Shown here: positions 10,940 to 21,833 of the stretch, piece by piece
How positions within the stretch are numbered: the first letter of the stretch is position 1
Layout of the letters: every line of letters starts with the position of its first letter
Program-made: the position numbers and the translations under genes
From: Siphonodentalium dalli
Lineage: Eukaryota; Mollusca; Scaphopoda; Gadilida; Siphonodentaliidae
Assembly (NCBI GenBank): GCA_032622095.1
Contig: CP136069.1
Location: 48,152,194 to 48,216,193, forward strand
DNA length: 64,000 nucleotides
Direction of reading: 5' to 3'
Notes under the pieces: generated by a model
The model's input: only the letters and a program-made list of their open reading frames with translations
Told to the model about the DNA's origin: nothing
Databases searched by the model: none

Positions 10940-13900
10940 GTAAGTACATGTATAAGTAAACTGATATCTCTATTTCTCTCTATTCCTCCGCCACAATATA
11001 TTAGAGCTATTTGCTCTCCCCGTCTTCAATTAAATTCAAATCAATTTATTTCTCTGATTATCAAATTAAGAAATTACACAGTGTAAGGTATATATTTACA
11101 AATTCAAATAGTACTGTTTATATAATTAAGTGGTTGTACAGTGTGACGTGTGTGATTAGTGATTTTGAGCTTATATAATGCTGCCATAGAGCGCAGCTAT
11201 ATATAGGCATAAACTATCGCATTGGCGTTGGGCTCATTCTTTATAAAGTTTTGGTACAAGTATAAACAACATGTATATTATATCGGTATATATTTGAAGG
11301 GGGTTTACTTGTTTGTCCGAAAATGTAGCATCAAGAGTTCCGGAATATATCGATGACCTTTTTAAAAAAGATCGACATATTCTTGATGATTTTTCTGTTG
11401 TGACAATTAAATAGTGCTTATAGCGTGTGAGCGGTCGGTCTAAGGTAATAATATGGTCTCAGGTACTATACGCGTGTGTCTCGGAGTTCAATACATTTAA
11501 GGATGACCGGCCGTGGATACGCGAGTATGACAATAGTTGAATGTCACACTCACGTAGTATTCCACTATAAAAAAAACCATCAAACTATACTGTCAAATTG
11601 TTCATGAAGACACACGGCTTCTTCAGTCAATACGTTTACCGGATTTTTGAGGGTTTAATAACATCGATCATGGACGCAACAGCGAGTCAATGTTTGGATG
11701 TCACACTCAGGTGGTATTGCACTACCACGCATTATAAAATATACTGTCCAAAAACACACGAAGACACCCGGGCTCTCCCGGCTCTCTTTGGCGATATGTT
11801 CTGGGGTTGTTATAGATTGGCAATCGGATTAATCGTTTTTAATCATATTCTTCTGGGGTTGTTATAGATTGACAATGGGAGTAGTGGTTTTTAATCATGT
11901 TCTTCTGGGGTTGTTATATATTGGCAATGGGGTTAGTCGTTTTTAGTCATGTTCTTCTGGGGTTGTTATATATTGGCAATGGGGTTAGTGGTTTTAATCA
12001 TGTTCTACTGGGGTTGTTATAGATTGGCAATGGGATTAGTCGTTTTTATTGTCGTGGAATGTCGATGCTGCTTTCGGGTCAGTGTTTATGTTTGAACTGT
12101 GTCTGAAATAAACACATTTTAAAACTAGAATCTATGGATCCGTGCATGGGTGGATGGGTGTATGTGTGTGTGCGTATGTTTGCTGAGCTCTTGGCGACTA
12201 CTCTTTGTTGTAATGTCAACTGTGTATATGTGTACTGTGCTTGTATTATATGAATTTATTTTGTCAATGTATTTTATTCATAACTCTCTGTGAATAGAGG
12301 AAATGAAGATAAATATACACTAAATCGGACTATTTACGGGTCCATCTTTTATACTCATCATAATATATGCAGCAAATGAATGAATTTGAGACACGGATTC
12401 GTGCCAAATACACTCATGTGTTCTAGCACATTGCAAACGACATTGTAATTATAATGAAAATGAGTTTATGGCTCGAGTCATTAACTCGTGTGTTTTCTGC
12501 TTACCATGTTGTTTGCATCGCTCAGAGTGCATGAGTGTATTTTTGCACTAATCAATGGCTCAAATTCATTTGTTGCATATATTCTGTTGAGTAGTAGCTT
12601 TCTTATCGGCAGCTATATGGACCTTACTGTAATGCAAATGTTCTGGTGCCGATCACACTGTAAAGTGCTGCAGTTTAGTATTCAATAATTGTGTTGTCGA
12701 ATTGACAAATCATCCAAAACGCGACATCAGAATGCCTCGTTTATACAAGACGTGGGGCGTGTTTTGCTTTGTTTATCTCGTACAAGTTTCCTTCGACGTA
12801 AATCGATTGGTACAATAATGATATTTTCGGAAAAGACCATAATGAGTACATTGCTTGAAGTCGAATTCGTTTCAAAAAACTTATTGTATTCATTTGATGT
12901 ATTTCATATATTGTAATTATTCAGTAAATAAATACTGTTTAAACTAATAATACGGTTTGACAAATCTCATTGACGACCTTCTGTACATTTAATACCTTGT
13001 TATATTCGTCACCTATTTCTCTGTTACAAATGATGGAAAGTCTGGGAGAATATTTTAAATTACTTAAAACATCACGTTATATGGGATGGTTGCAGGGTGT
13101 ATGCGTTCCGCTTTTTCATCATTGAGATATTAACCCTTTCTTTGCCAAATGGATTCACCCCACCCATTTCTAAAATTATATATTGGAATAGTCTATTATT
13201 CATGCTCATGTATGTTCAGGGTAAATAGGCAGACGACATGCAGACAAAATTATAATACAAGTGCAGACAAGTGCGGAAATATTCGTGTAAGTTGATTGGA
13301 AATGTTCAGATAATAAGACAACATAACCTATTTATTGAACTTATTATCTGAACATATAATAAGGGAACTACTCGTCAATGGGTATTTAGTATATAAAGGG
13401 TTAAATGGTTAACCATAGCATAAGCGTACTTGATACATGTATATTAATGGCCTAAGTTGTGTCAAGAGCTGGTGCTATGCTATTGTCACCCCACCCCATG
13501 TTTGCAAACTAAATGTTCAACGCTCAGAATTAGCATGCCTGTTATAACAGTAGTAAGTACAATACAATACAATACAATACATGTGGTCATGAGTGGGTGG
13601 TATTTACACACATATCTGAGCATTATCATGATTTTGGTTAAATGCTATAGCTATATTGCCAACAGGTAGATAATTGGGGTGGTGCGTTAACGTTGTGACC
13701 AAATTCCTAAGTGAGCTCTGGAATGGAAGGAAAACGTTCTACATATTATGGAAGTCATATTGTTTAAGTGAGTTTGGGTGTTTTCTTGTGGCAAGTCTCT
13801 AGGTGTTACGACACATGAATGTTAGCACATTCCTAGCAGTTATTGTATGTAGCTCCAATAACGATGGACCTTTCCACAGCTGAAAATAGTTATTAACAGA

Positions 13901-16900
13901 AATGTTCTACAAATCAGCGACCGAGCGGTCGTTTGCTGTATACGAAAAGTCTTTGTTCATTCTAATTTTGATATCCGTGCATACCTTCAGTGTTAAATTG
14001 CAAATATTCAAACAATATTTGTTTTGGTCAAAACCCTGATGTACTGAAATTTATATTTACACCATGATATTTCAAATTCATCCAAGATGATAACACTGTT
14101 TTTCAATTTACGTGACAATTGTCATAATTTTATGGCGAAAAATAATGTATGTTATCCGATGTGTTATAGCACAATGACAAGCGCTGTTAAACTACATGAT
14201 AATCACTATTTCTGCAGAAGCATTGTCTCCTAGCAACCGTAACCTCCTCCCACTAATATAATATAATCCCCAGTGTATGGACATGTATGTTCAACGTTCT
14301 TATGCTCATCACTAACTCTTTTCAAGGTGGCACTTCTGTGTCTGTTGCCGTTACTGGTTAGTGGGAGCCATCGCTTTGGTGGTGGCATGATGTGCCCGGT
14401 GAGTAAAATATATTAATTAAAGATCCCCTGTCCGATTTGACACAAGATTAGTCAATGTGTTCTAAGTTAAAGGGGGACAATACAATAAATCCGGACACGT
14501 ATTGGACCATCTCCTATTATATCCAACAGAATATATGTAACAAATGAATTAATTTGAGACATGGGTGAGTGCAAAATACACTCATTTATTTTATGAACGA
14601 TGTAAAACAACTTGGTGAATAACTCATTTTCATTATAAATTACCATGTTGTTTACATAGTTCATAGATCACTTGAGTGTAGTGTGCTCTCATCCATGGCT
14701 CAAATTCATTCATTTCTTGCATATATTCTGTTGAGAATACTAGGAGATGGTCCTATGAATATGTACGGTACCCCATTAACGTTCAGCGTACCAGGTAGAC
14801 ACAACACAATGTAAAATCAACGTCATTCGTATGACATACACAACAGTACATCACTGAAGATCATAGGTGAGAACGCTCATAATTATCAACTGATTTCGGG
14901 GACGGAGACATGGACGCTCTTTATACGAAATGGTCATTGGAATACTTGCTAGGCTAACAACTCAGAACGTGGTAATACTTCATGTTTTGAGAGTAGAGAT
15001 CTGGCCATAACATCCTCGTATCAACCCTTTCATGGCGGGAACTGCGCTGGACCAGTATTAAATATCATGTGCCAGTGCATTTTCGTATTTACATGTATGC
15101 GAGTTGTCTCCCATACGGAACGTAGCAAACGTAAGAGAATGTACTGGCTTATAAGGTCAATGCACATATTGTTATGCCAATTCATTAATTGATATATGCG
15201 AGGCTTCCTATGGGAGATTCTCGCATATAAGATAATACATTGGCACGGGTTTCACAAAACACACCAGGAAGCTCCAGTAATGGAAGGGTTAATGGACTCA
15301 TGGCCTGGTATATAATAGGTACATATGTTTGCATGGTGTTCAATCGGACAGGACACCCTTAAAGCGTCTATACAAATCCACGGTCATAGTTGGCAATACA
15401 ATTCTGCCAGTTGTACGTTTTCTGTACATGTACCATGCAGCCAGCCATTAGACCGCCCCAATGGGCCTGTTATTAAGCAGTTCTGATGGTCAATATATCG
15501 ATTACTAAACAGAGAAGTTTGATTTTTTTTTTTACTTTTATCAATATTAATCTAGCAGAAATTCCAATGATCGACTCTAATAGAGCCCATGCTTTCGTTT
15601 CCCAAAAGTAGTTGAGAATAAAGAGCGTTCTCAGTTTTGACCATTTGTAGTCGCTTTCAACGTAAGCATGATGGATGCTTTATTGATTTTCGCGGTCGAT
15701 GCCCACTCAATAACAATTTTGATTGCAAATTGCAAAATTTGTATTTAGAAAATCGACACAGCATCAAACAATACAGAACGTTAATTAGTCTATTTTTGTG
15801 CGAATAGAGTGCGTCTGTACGACATATAGTTAATCAGCTAGAAAATTGCTTCAGAAAGTTATTTTTCAGAGTACGTAAGGTCTGTATGTCGGTAGTTCAC
15901 GTATATATGTATCGTCCTAATGTGTTCCTACTGCCAAATACACATACGAAATATGTAGGTTCAAATGATTCACATTTAAGTAAAGGTACTCAATCCAATT
16001 CGATGGTCCCCATATCATCAGATTCCAAACAACAACAATATTTCTTGAAATGCCGCTTCAGTTAGCAGAATAGATTAATCGACAAAAATAATGCTAACCA
16101 ATGTCAACTATATAGTTTAACATAAAATTGCCCAAAATATTTATATATCAAGATTTAGTTCAACGTAATTTGGTATCGACTCTATCGAGAGTAGGTCGGT
16201 CGGCATTCTTCGAATATATATATGCCTGGCAGCCAAATGTTTGAGGTGGCGAAAATAAAAGATTTCAAAACTCGAAATCTGATCACTCTGGGCTTTAATG
16301 GGTGGGTTCCTCGACTCAAATCTAATATTGCTTTCACCGATGCCGAAGAAATAGTAATTTAGGGGCGTTAAATCGGATTATGCATCTCTAATATTTTGCC
16401 ATGCAATGAGCTACACTTTATCAACATAATATGTTATTTGTAGGGTGGTATGTGTATGGGAGGAGGATACGGAGGAGGAAGATTTTGGGGCGGCGGACGA
16501 CGGTTTGGTCGCATGCGTAGTAAGTATTGTCCTATTATATTCAGCAGATTAGAATATCCATCCAGGGTCGTGACTATGTCGTGGCTATGCCGTGGCTATA
16601 AGGTATATTGTCGTGGGCGTGTGTCCAATGTCTGCTGAAAATAGTAACGGAATTTGACTGCGTCAATTAATAAACATACACTACTGTTAGTATAACTATT
16701 AGCGGATTATGGTTTGTTCACACACTGGCGAATTTACCTGACAAGAGTTGGGAAATTAGTGATACACGACTAGATTATTCACATACCTTCAAAGATTAAG
16801 CATCTCATTATTACAGTACTTCAGATACGTTATTTTACATGTGATGTCCCTTTGTGGCGAATTGCCCGAAGATCTGCTGGGCAGATTTCCTACTGTGAGT

Positions 16901-19631
16901 GAGCAAAGTCTTATTATTTTCCCTTAATATAATTCAATCAAAACATACTCCAAAACTTGTTATTGAGAAAACTGATCGTTGCGTATGCATTTATATGCAT
17001 GCATTTTACATTTATTTGTTTATTCACTGGAATCTTATCTAATTTCAAATTTAAATATATAAAATTCAATCTGAAAAAATATTGAAGTGAAATAGTTAAA
17101 TTATTAAACAGCCATTATTGATGAAATTCTGTCACATGCAGGGGTGTCGGGTGTAGGCCACGGCACTCGACATAATACTTGTATAATGTTTTATCATTTA
17201 CATATTGTATTGCGAAATAACATATTATCCTACCCTTAACATCTCCATCAGCACCCCCACCCACCTTGAACCATAAGGTTGGAAAAGCAAACTTTTGCTC
17301 TGAAAAACAACATATTCCCCACTAAAAACTGGTTTGAAAATCAAATATAAGAACATTTTCAACCTATAATTAATATGTGCCGTAACATTTCCAACTAATT
17401 TGGACCTACGTTGATGTGAGACACTCCTCCACCTGCTGTCGCCACGTCCCTGTAGTCAACACATGACGTTGTTGTTGTACACAATACATAATCCATATAA
17501 TTCAACATATACGGTAATGTTGTTACCGGCGATTGAGCGAGACACGGGGATTTGTCGCCCGTTCGAGAACTGGAATGTCACCCTGGCAGAGTTCATTTTA
17601 TTTTGGAATCTTCGCGTTTTCGAATATAAAACGTACGAATTGTGGGACAAATCCATCATTGGGGCTGTTATCTTCCGCGACGATCAAAGCTAACCACATC
17701 TTTTCGGCATTGTTTTATACAATATACTCAGACTTCATCCTGATTTTGTATATGAATTGTTTGATTTATTCCATTGTAGTTATTGTTTGTGTGTACATGC
17801 GCATGTGTTTGAAAGTGAAGGAGCTCTGCAAATGGCCATGTATGAGAGTATATTTATTACATGATTCTACCCTTATTCCATTCAATAAACCCATTCTATA
17901 AATTGTGATATTAAACGTTCGTTTAATAACAGGAAATAGTGCCAGGTGACCTTTGACTTCCGGTTTTTGGTCTATTAGCATTCCATATGCTATGTCTCAA
18001 AATACTATGGCTTCCAATATTTTTCCAACAATCTATCATGAATGAAGATTTTGAAAAATTATATAATTAAATATACGCCACTAAATGTGCCAAAGAGTCT
18101 TTACTTATCCGGAACTATTTCTTTACGCGACAAACAACGAATAGTTACGTAAAACGTCACCGCATGTCTTATAGAAGCCGATGGTAGTTTCGCCTCCCAT
18201 TTGTTGATGTATGTACGTTGTGTCGATGTTTTGGATCATGTAATAAATAGAATCTACAACTCGTCCCCAGTTTATAGCGGAAATTACAAAACTCGTCCAG
18301 TAAATTAGGTCTGGACCTCGCCAAAGGCTCGGTCCAGACCTAATTTACTGGACTCGTTTTGTAAATTCCGCTATAAACTGGGGACTCGTTGTAGATCCTC
18401 TATATATGATATATTGTTATATCATTGATCGCTTTGGGCCTCATGGGATAAGGCGCTTTAGAAATGTTATACATTGTTATTAATATTCGACTTTTGGTTT
18501 TAAACAAACACAAATGTTCACACTGAATAGTGGTTTGAAAATAATCATCAATATGAGAATGTGGTGTGAAATGTTCAACTGATGCTGTGTGAAATTTCCA
18601 AAAACAACCCCTCCCCGTCGCCTTGATCATGAGGCTGGTCGTTCATTTTACATGTCCGGGTTGGCTATGGTTTAGCTACATGTAGTTTATGATGGTCTAA
18701 ATTGTAAATGGAAATGTAAACGTTTATATTCATATCAACGATGACGCTTGACGAAAAAGAGCAAAATCAACAACATTTTGTTTTCGTGCGGAATTGGAGA
18801 TTGGGCCGGGCGGATTACCGGAAACATGCATATATTGTACAAGCCTTGAAATAGTGTGTCTGTCATGACAGGCACACTATTTCAAGGCTTGCTATTGTAT
18901 TATAGACTAACACATTGTTGTTTTCAAGCCTTCAAATAGTTTGTCTGTCATTTGCAGAATGATGCCCATAGAGGGTGAATTTAGTGACTCTAACAAACAC
19001 GGCGGGCTAGCGTCACCAAATTCACCCTCTGGGGACCTCATTCTGCTTAGGCGTCAACTGCTATGGGAGACCTAGTATCAGATTGACATTCCCCAGTTGA
19101 AATTGGTGATGTTCACCCATTAGTCACCTCGATTGTTCATTTTATCTTCTGAAAAGTAGGCGATATAGAAACTTCCCAAAAATCCCAGAAGGAAAAAAAG
19201 TAACTAAAACAATGTTAATTTGATACTATAGATACTTCACAGAAGATAAGGCCTAAGTAGCATGAGGTCAACAGAGGGTGAATTTGGTGATGGTTGCCCC
19301 ATATGTGGGATGGCGTCAATAAATTCACCCTCTGGGGACCTCATTTTGCAAATGACAGCTAAACTATTTTCACGTTGTTGTTTTTCTATTTGCAGGATTT
19401 GGACGATTTGGCCGATTTGGTCGTCGTGGCCGCTTTGGAAGGGGAATGTACGGCAGGGGAATGTACGGCCGGGGAATGTTCGGCGGCGGATACCCTGGTT
19501 TCGGTATGGGAATGTACGGCGGGTCAATGTTCGGCGGAATGGCTGGTTTAGGCGGTGGGATGTTCGGCGGAGGACTTATGGGAGGAGGATTCAAAAGGTA
19601 TGCTCACAACCGGATCAAGTGGTCCTGCTAA
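10913..19631 (+). CDS. Gene A: secreted Gly/Met/Arg-rich low-complexity protein (4 exons, 136 aa)
   Basis: Exons 10913-10939, 14327-14398, 16444-16519 and 19396-19631 join in one frame with GT-AG introns; junction phases are 0, 0 and 1. Residues 1 to about 22 form a signal peptide (MLMKREFML then VALLCLLPLLVSG). The mature chain is about half glycine with many Met, Arg and Phe. It contains RFG triplets, two GMYGR pentapeptides, a GMFGG run and a short basic tail ending WSC. I count 17 Arg, 2 Lys and no Asp or Glu, so it is strongly cationic. Three Cys remain after the signal peptide. Glycine-rich secreted proteins of this kind (for example shematrin-like matrix proteins) are known from molluscan shell and periostracum; some cationic Gly-rich peptides are antimicrobial. 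Assignment to either is inference. No family-defining domain is visible. A sequence resembling a splice donor near the C-terminus leaves the exact end slightly uncertain. Confidence 0.8.
11799..12055 (+). repeat. 52-bp tandem repeat, five copies
   Basis: Units begin TTCTGGGGTTGTTATA at 11799, 11851, 11903, 11955 and about 12006. Copies differ by a few substitutions. Confidence 0.9.
12330..12665. repeat. Foldback-like element, diverged
   Basis: TATGCAGCAAATGAATGAATTTGAG near the left is mirrored by CTCAAATTCATTTGTTGCATA on the right, with further pairing inside (ACACTCATG / CATGAGTGT). Related to 14504-14753. Confidence 0.65.
13130..13404. mobile_element. TTAACCCTTT MITE with internal hairpin
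   Basis: Begins TTAACCCTTTCTTTGCC and ends TATAAAGGGTTAA. Inside, GGAAATGTTCAGATAATAAG is mirrored by CTTATTATCTGAACAT. Same termini as the palindrome-bearing MITEs elsewhere but with a different internal hairpin, shared with 29463-29945. Confidence 0.75.
14327..14398 (+). CDS. Gene A exon 2 (signal peptide core and mature N-terminus)
   Basis: Acceptor TTTTCAAG; 24 codons; donor GTGAGT. Encodes the hydrophobic core VALLCLLPLLVSG followed by SHRFGGGMMCP. Phase 0 on both sides. Confidence 0.85.
14504..14753. mobile_element. Foldback element, 250 bp
   Basis: GGACCATCTCCTA at the left is matched exactly by TAGGAGATGGTCC at the right. CAACAGAATATATG pairs with CATATATTCTGTTG, and the pairing continues inward to near the centre. 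Confidence 0.8.
15021..15292. mobile_element. TTAA MITE with two internal palindromes
   Basis: Starts TCAACCCTTTCATGGC (first base of TTAA mutated) and ends TAATGGAAGGGTTAA. Carries two diverged copies of the GCCAATGCATT palindrome, at about 15071-15149 and 15177-15245. Confidence 0.7.
15980..16390 (+). repeat. Dispersed repeat shared with gene B intron 1
   Basis: CTCGACTCAAATCTAATATTG, GATGCCGAAGAAATAGTAATT and TCGGATTATGCAT reappear in reverse complement at about 51655-51860. Confidence 0.65.
16444..16519 (+). CDS. Gene A exon 3 (Gly-rich)
   Basis: Follows TTATTTGTAG. Encodes GGMCMGGGYGGGRFWGGG then RRFGRMR and leaves one base (phase 1). Donor GTAAGT at 16520. Confidence 0.8.
18252..18396. 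repeat. Segmented palindrome with ACTCGT breaks
   Basis: Arms of about 66 bp pair almost fully (TCCCCAGTTTATAGCGGAA with its complement; CCAGTAAATTAGGTCTGGACC with its complement). Pairing is interrupted at two places where ACTCGT occurs in the same orientation on both arms. Confidence 0.85.
18840..18891. repeat. 52-bp palindrome with one mismatch
   Basis: CAAGCCTTGAAATAGTGTG is mirrored by CACACTATTTCAAGGCTTG around CTGTCATGACAG. A truncated relative, CAAGCCTTCAAATAGTTTG, lies at 18929-18947. Confidence 0.88.
18957..19042. repeat. Small foldback, copy 1
   Basis: AGAGGGTGAATTTAGTGAC is mirrored by GTCACCAAATTCACCCTCT. Paired with copy 2 at 19257-19353. Confidence 0.8.
19257..19353. repeat. 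Small foldback, copy 2, next to the exon 4 acceptor
   Basis: GAGGTCAACAGAGGGTGAAT is mirrored by ATTCACCCTCTGGGGACCTC. Same family as 18957-19042. Confidence 0.8.
19396..19631 (+). CDS. Gene A exon 4 (Arg/Phe/Gly then Gly/Met repeats, stop)
   Basis: Acceptor TCTATTTGCAG. The split Arg codon is completed, then RFG-type triplets (9-bp DNA repeat) pass into 15-bp repeats coding GMYGR, GMYGR, GMFGG. The chain ends in a basic tail and WSC before TAA. AAAAG|GTATGC at about 19592-19602 resembles a donor; if used, the last residues would differ. Confidence 0.8.
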
Positions 19632-19830
19632 TTTGCAATGATGTTGGTGGGTCATGTTGATAAAGCTATGATGCTGGTGGGACAAACCGATGTTTCTAAG
19701 CCGCAGTATCGTTATATGTACCAAAGCTGTCAAAACTGTTATTTTCGCATTGCTTTCCTAAACCGAACGAGCCGAGAAAATAACATTATGTTATAACACA
19801 TTCAAAAATATATACATTGAAATATTTTTC

Positions 19831-19836
19831 AATAAA
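19831..19836 (+). terminator. Polyadenylation signal of gene A
   Basis: AATAAA 200 bp after the stop codon, followed by a T/G-containing stretch (TGTCATGCTGGCTGTTT). Supports exon 4 as terminal. Confidence 0.6.
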
Positions 19837-19939
19837 TGTCATGCTGGCTGTTTCAAATTGACCATAATCGATGACCATTCTTATTATTCTGTCAACAAAT
19901 TAATACCCATTATTAAAATATTTAAAAATATACGTCGGC

Positions 19940-20310
19940 GGGCTCCTAAAATGTCGTACCTGTCATTTTGGCGCGAAACTTTGTATTGCATTTTAGGAAT
20001 ATACTGGTTCGTAAAACTTCTTTCGTTTACATATTTTAATGGGATAACTTGTCAATATTTCATACAAATGCCATATTTCGATGTTTTCGAGGAATGCGTG
20101 TTCTAAAATGTCGAATATCTGAGTTTCTCGCGAAAATGTTTCGTAAGTTATAGAAACATTTCAAAACCGTTGGATTGTTTAAAGAGGAATTGCCAGAGGG
20201 CGTATCATCATTATCCCGAGTGACCGAGACTAACGAAGCCGCGGAAATAATCAAAACTAAAATGTCGTATCTCACAGATTTATACTTTGTCCTTCTAATG
20301 TGTCGTATAG
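19940..20310 (+). repeat. Degenerate ~155-bp tandem repeat
   Basis: CTAAAATGTCGTA-like words recur near 19947, 20104 and 20257, with a weaker one near 20298, with partial similarity between units. Confidence 0.35.
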
Positions 20311-20513
20311 TACCATAAATCGTATTTTCTCATCAAATAGGAGATCATTGAAAAAGACAGTTTATCTATTAAAACATGTGTTCTATAAAGTATTGTGCAA
20401 AAATATTGGCATATAATCAGTTCTTGTGATATAGGTTCCTGGCAATGCCGATGTGTCTCGAGAAATTAAAAGTCATATAAGAAATGAACGGCGGTTTCAA
20501 TGTAGTCATGTGA

Positions 20514-20598
20514 TTTTGACCGCGAGAAAAAATCAGCAAACTGCATGAACCCAGAAGGGGTTCATCCGGAGTTTGCTTGATTTTTATCGTGGTCAAAA
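20514..20598. repeat. 85-bp imperfect hairpin
   Basis: TTTTGACCGCGAGAAAAAATC is mirrored by GATTTTTATCGTGGTCAAAA, and AGCAAACTGCATGAACCC by GGGTTCATCCGGAGTTTGCT, around a 4-base loop. Confidence 0.8.
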
Positions 20599-20599
20599 C

Positions 20600-21210
20600 C
20601 TAGGATTGTCTGTCTTTCCCAATATATATTCAACTTCAATGGAGTTCAATTCATGCAGCTCGAATACTCGATTTTTTAGAAAACCAAACATTCAGATTTT
20701 TGATCGGTTGGGACTGTTGATGTCCCGTTATTTTGCTGGTCAAAAATGGGCTCGAAATTTATTGAATATTATTTTCCAGGGATACTTGAGGATGCTACTA
20801 CGTGACTGGTTTGGATAAATGTTGTTTGGGTGTGGTGACTGGACTGACTGCAGCGGACAACCGCAGATGATCGCAGTGCATTTTGTACTGAACAAAATCA
20901 GGTTAGCGTGAAGAGCCGGGAACAACAGAATGGAATGGCAGAGTTCGTATATCGCTATGAAGATTCACGTGATGTAAATAGCTGAATTGAATGCTAACAT
21001 CATGATCGCCCATTTCACATATTCGAAGAACTTTATTCCAGGTTAATGATTGACAGACTGTTTCCAACTATTCACTGTCGATTTTATTTGATGATTATGA
21101 ACATCATTGTGATTAAACAATTATATTTTTTATATTTAGTTATATTACTCTAGAATCAAACGAAACTCGTTCCCTGATCGGTGATTATAACCAACGGACG
21201 TACACTCTTA
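20600..21210. other. No recognised feature
   Basis: Intergenic, no supported gene or repeat. Confidence 0.4.
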
Positions 21211-21693
21211 GAACAAATGTGTATAAATTTTACACAATATGTGTTAAATATTATCTTAAAAAACTAAATTTTGTAGAAATGACACATGACATATATGTGT
21301 CGGTGGAATTTCCTCAACGTTTCATATATGTGAATATGTGAGTGTATCAATTATTAGATTAGACGTATTCTAAAATGGAGACACCCAACTCGTAAAGGCT
21401 ACCACAGACCAAAAAATTGGCAGCAGCTATAACATGTGTTATACACTGTGTTTGTGTAAAAACTGAACTACATATACATGTACTTGTGTAGCATGTGTAG
21501 TATGGTAACTTTTACGAGGTTTGTGTTTCAAGTAGAACATATGTCATCTACTAACTATAATATACTCACATATGCACCCATATTCAATGTTGAGAAATTT
21601 CTACAGACACATTTATGTCACGTGTCATTTCTACACAATCGTTTTAAAGATTAATTGTAACACTTATTGTGTAGAATGTATACACCTTTGTTC
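21211..21693. mobile_element. Foldback element, ~483 bp
   Basis: GAACAAATGTGTATA...TACACAATATGTGTTA at the left is mirrored by AACACTTATTGTGTAGAA...TATACACCTTTGTTC at the right. Inner segments such as AGAAATGACAC / GTGTCATTTCT also pair. Confidence 0.75.
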
Positions 21694-21833
21694 AGCTATT
21701 AGTATTCGTAACATTTATGTAGGGCCAAATATTTCGATTCGCAAATATAAGGACGACGATTATGATTGTTGCAATGCATGGTTACTCATGCACAGTGATA
21801 GTTTCGCTTAGCATGATCTCAGATTGATAACAA

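Larger units (their letters stand above)
10940..14326 (+). other. Gene A intron 1
   Basis: GTAAGT to TTTTCAAG. It holds a 52-bp tandem repeat (11799-12055), a foldback-like element (about 12330-12665) related to 14504-14753, and a TTAA MITE (13130-13404). No internal coding exon could be supported. Confidence 0.7.
14399..16443 (+). other. Gene A intron 2
   Basis: Holds a foldback (14504-14753), a hairpin-bearing TTAA MITE (15021-15292), a family A fragment (about 15540-15720) and a dispersed repeat (about 15980-16390) that recurs inverted in gene B intron 1. Confidence 0.7.
16520..19395 (+). other. Gene A intron 3
   Basis: Contains a dispersed repeat around 17240-17450, a segmented palindrome (18252-18396), a 52-bp palindrome (18840-18891) and two related foldbacks (18957-19042, 19257-19353), the last ending about 40 bp before the acceptor. 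Confidence 0.7.

Noticed and set aside
17456-17981. Overlapping open frames on both strands in gene A intron 3
   Set aside because: No splice signals linking them to gene A and no recognisable domain; length is within chance for this composition.
19262-19660. 132-codon open frame and a Pro-rich frame on the other strand
   Set aside because: These are shadow frames of gene A exon 4; the Gly/Met/Arg frame has the correct acceptor, phase and signal peptide.
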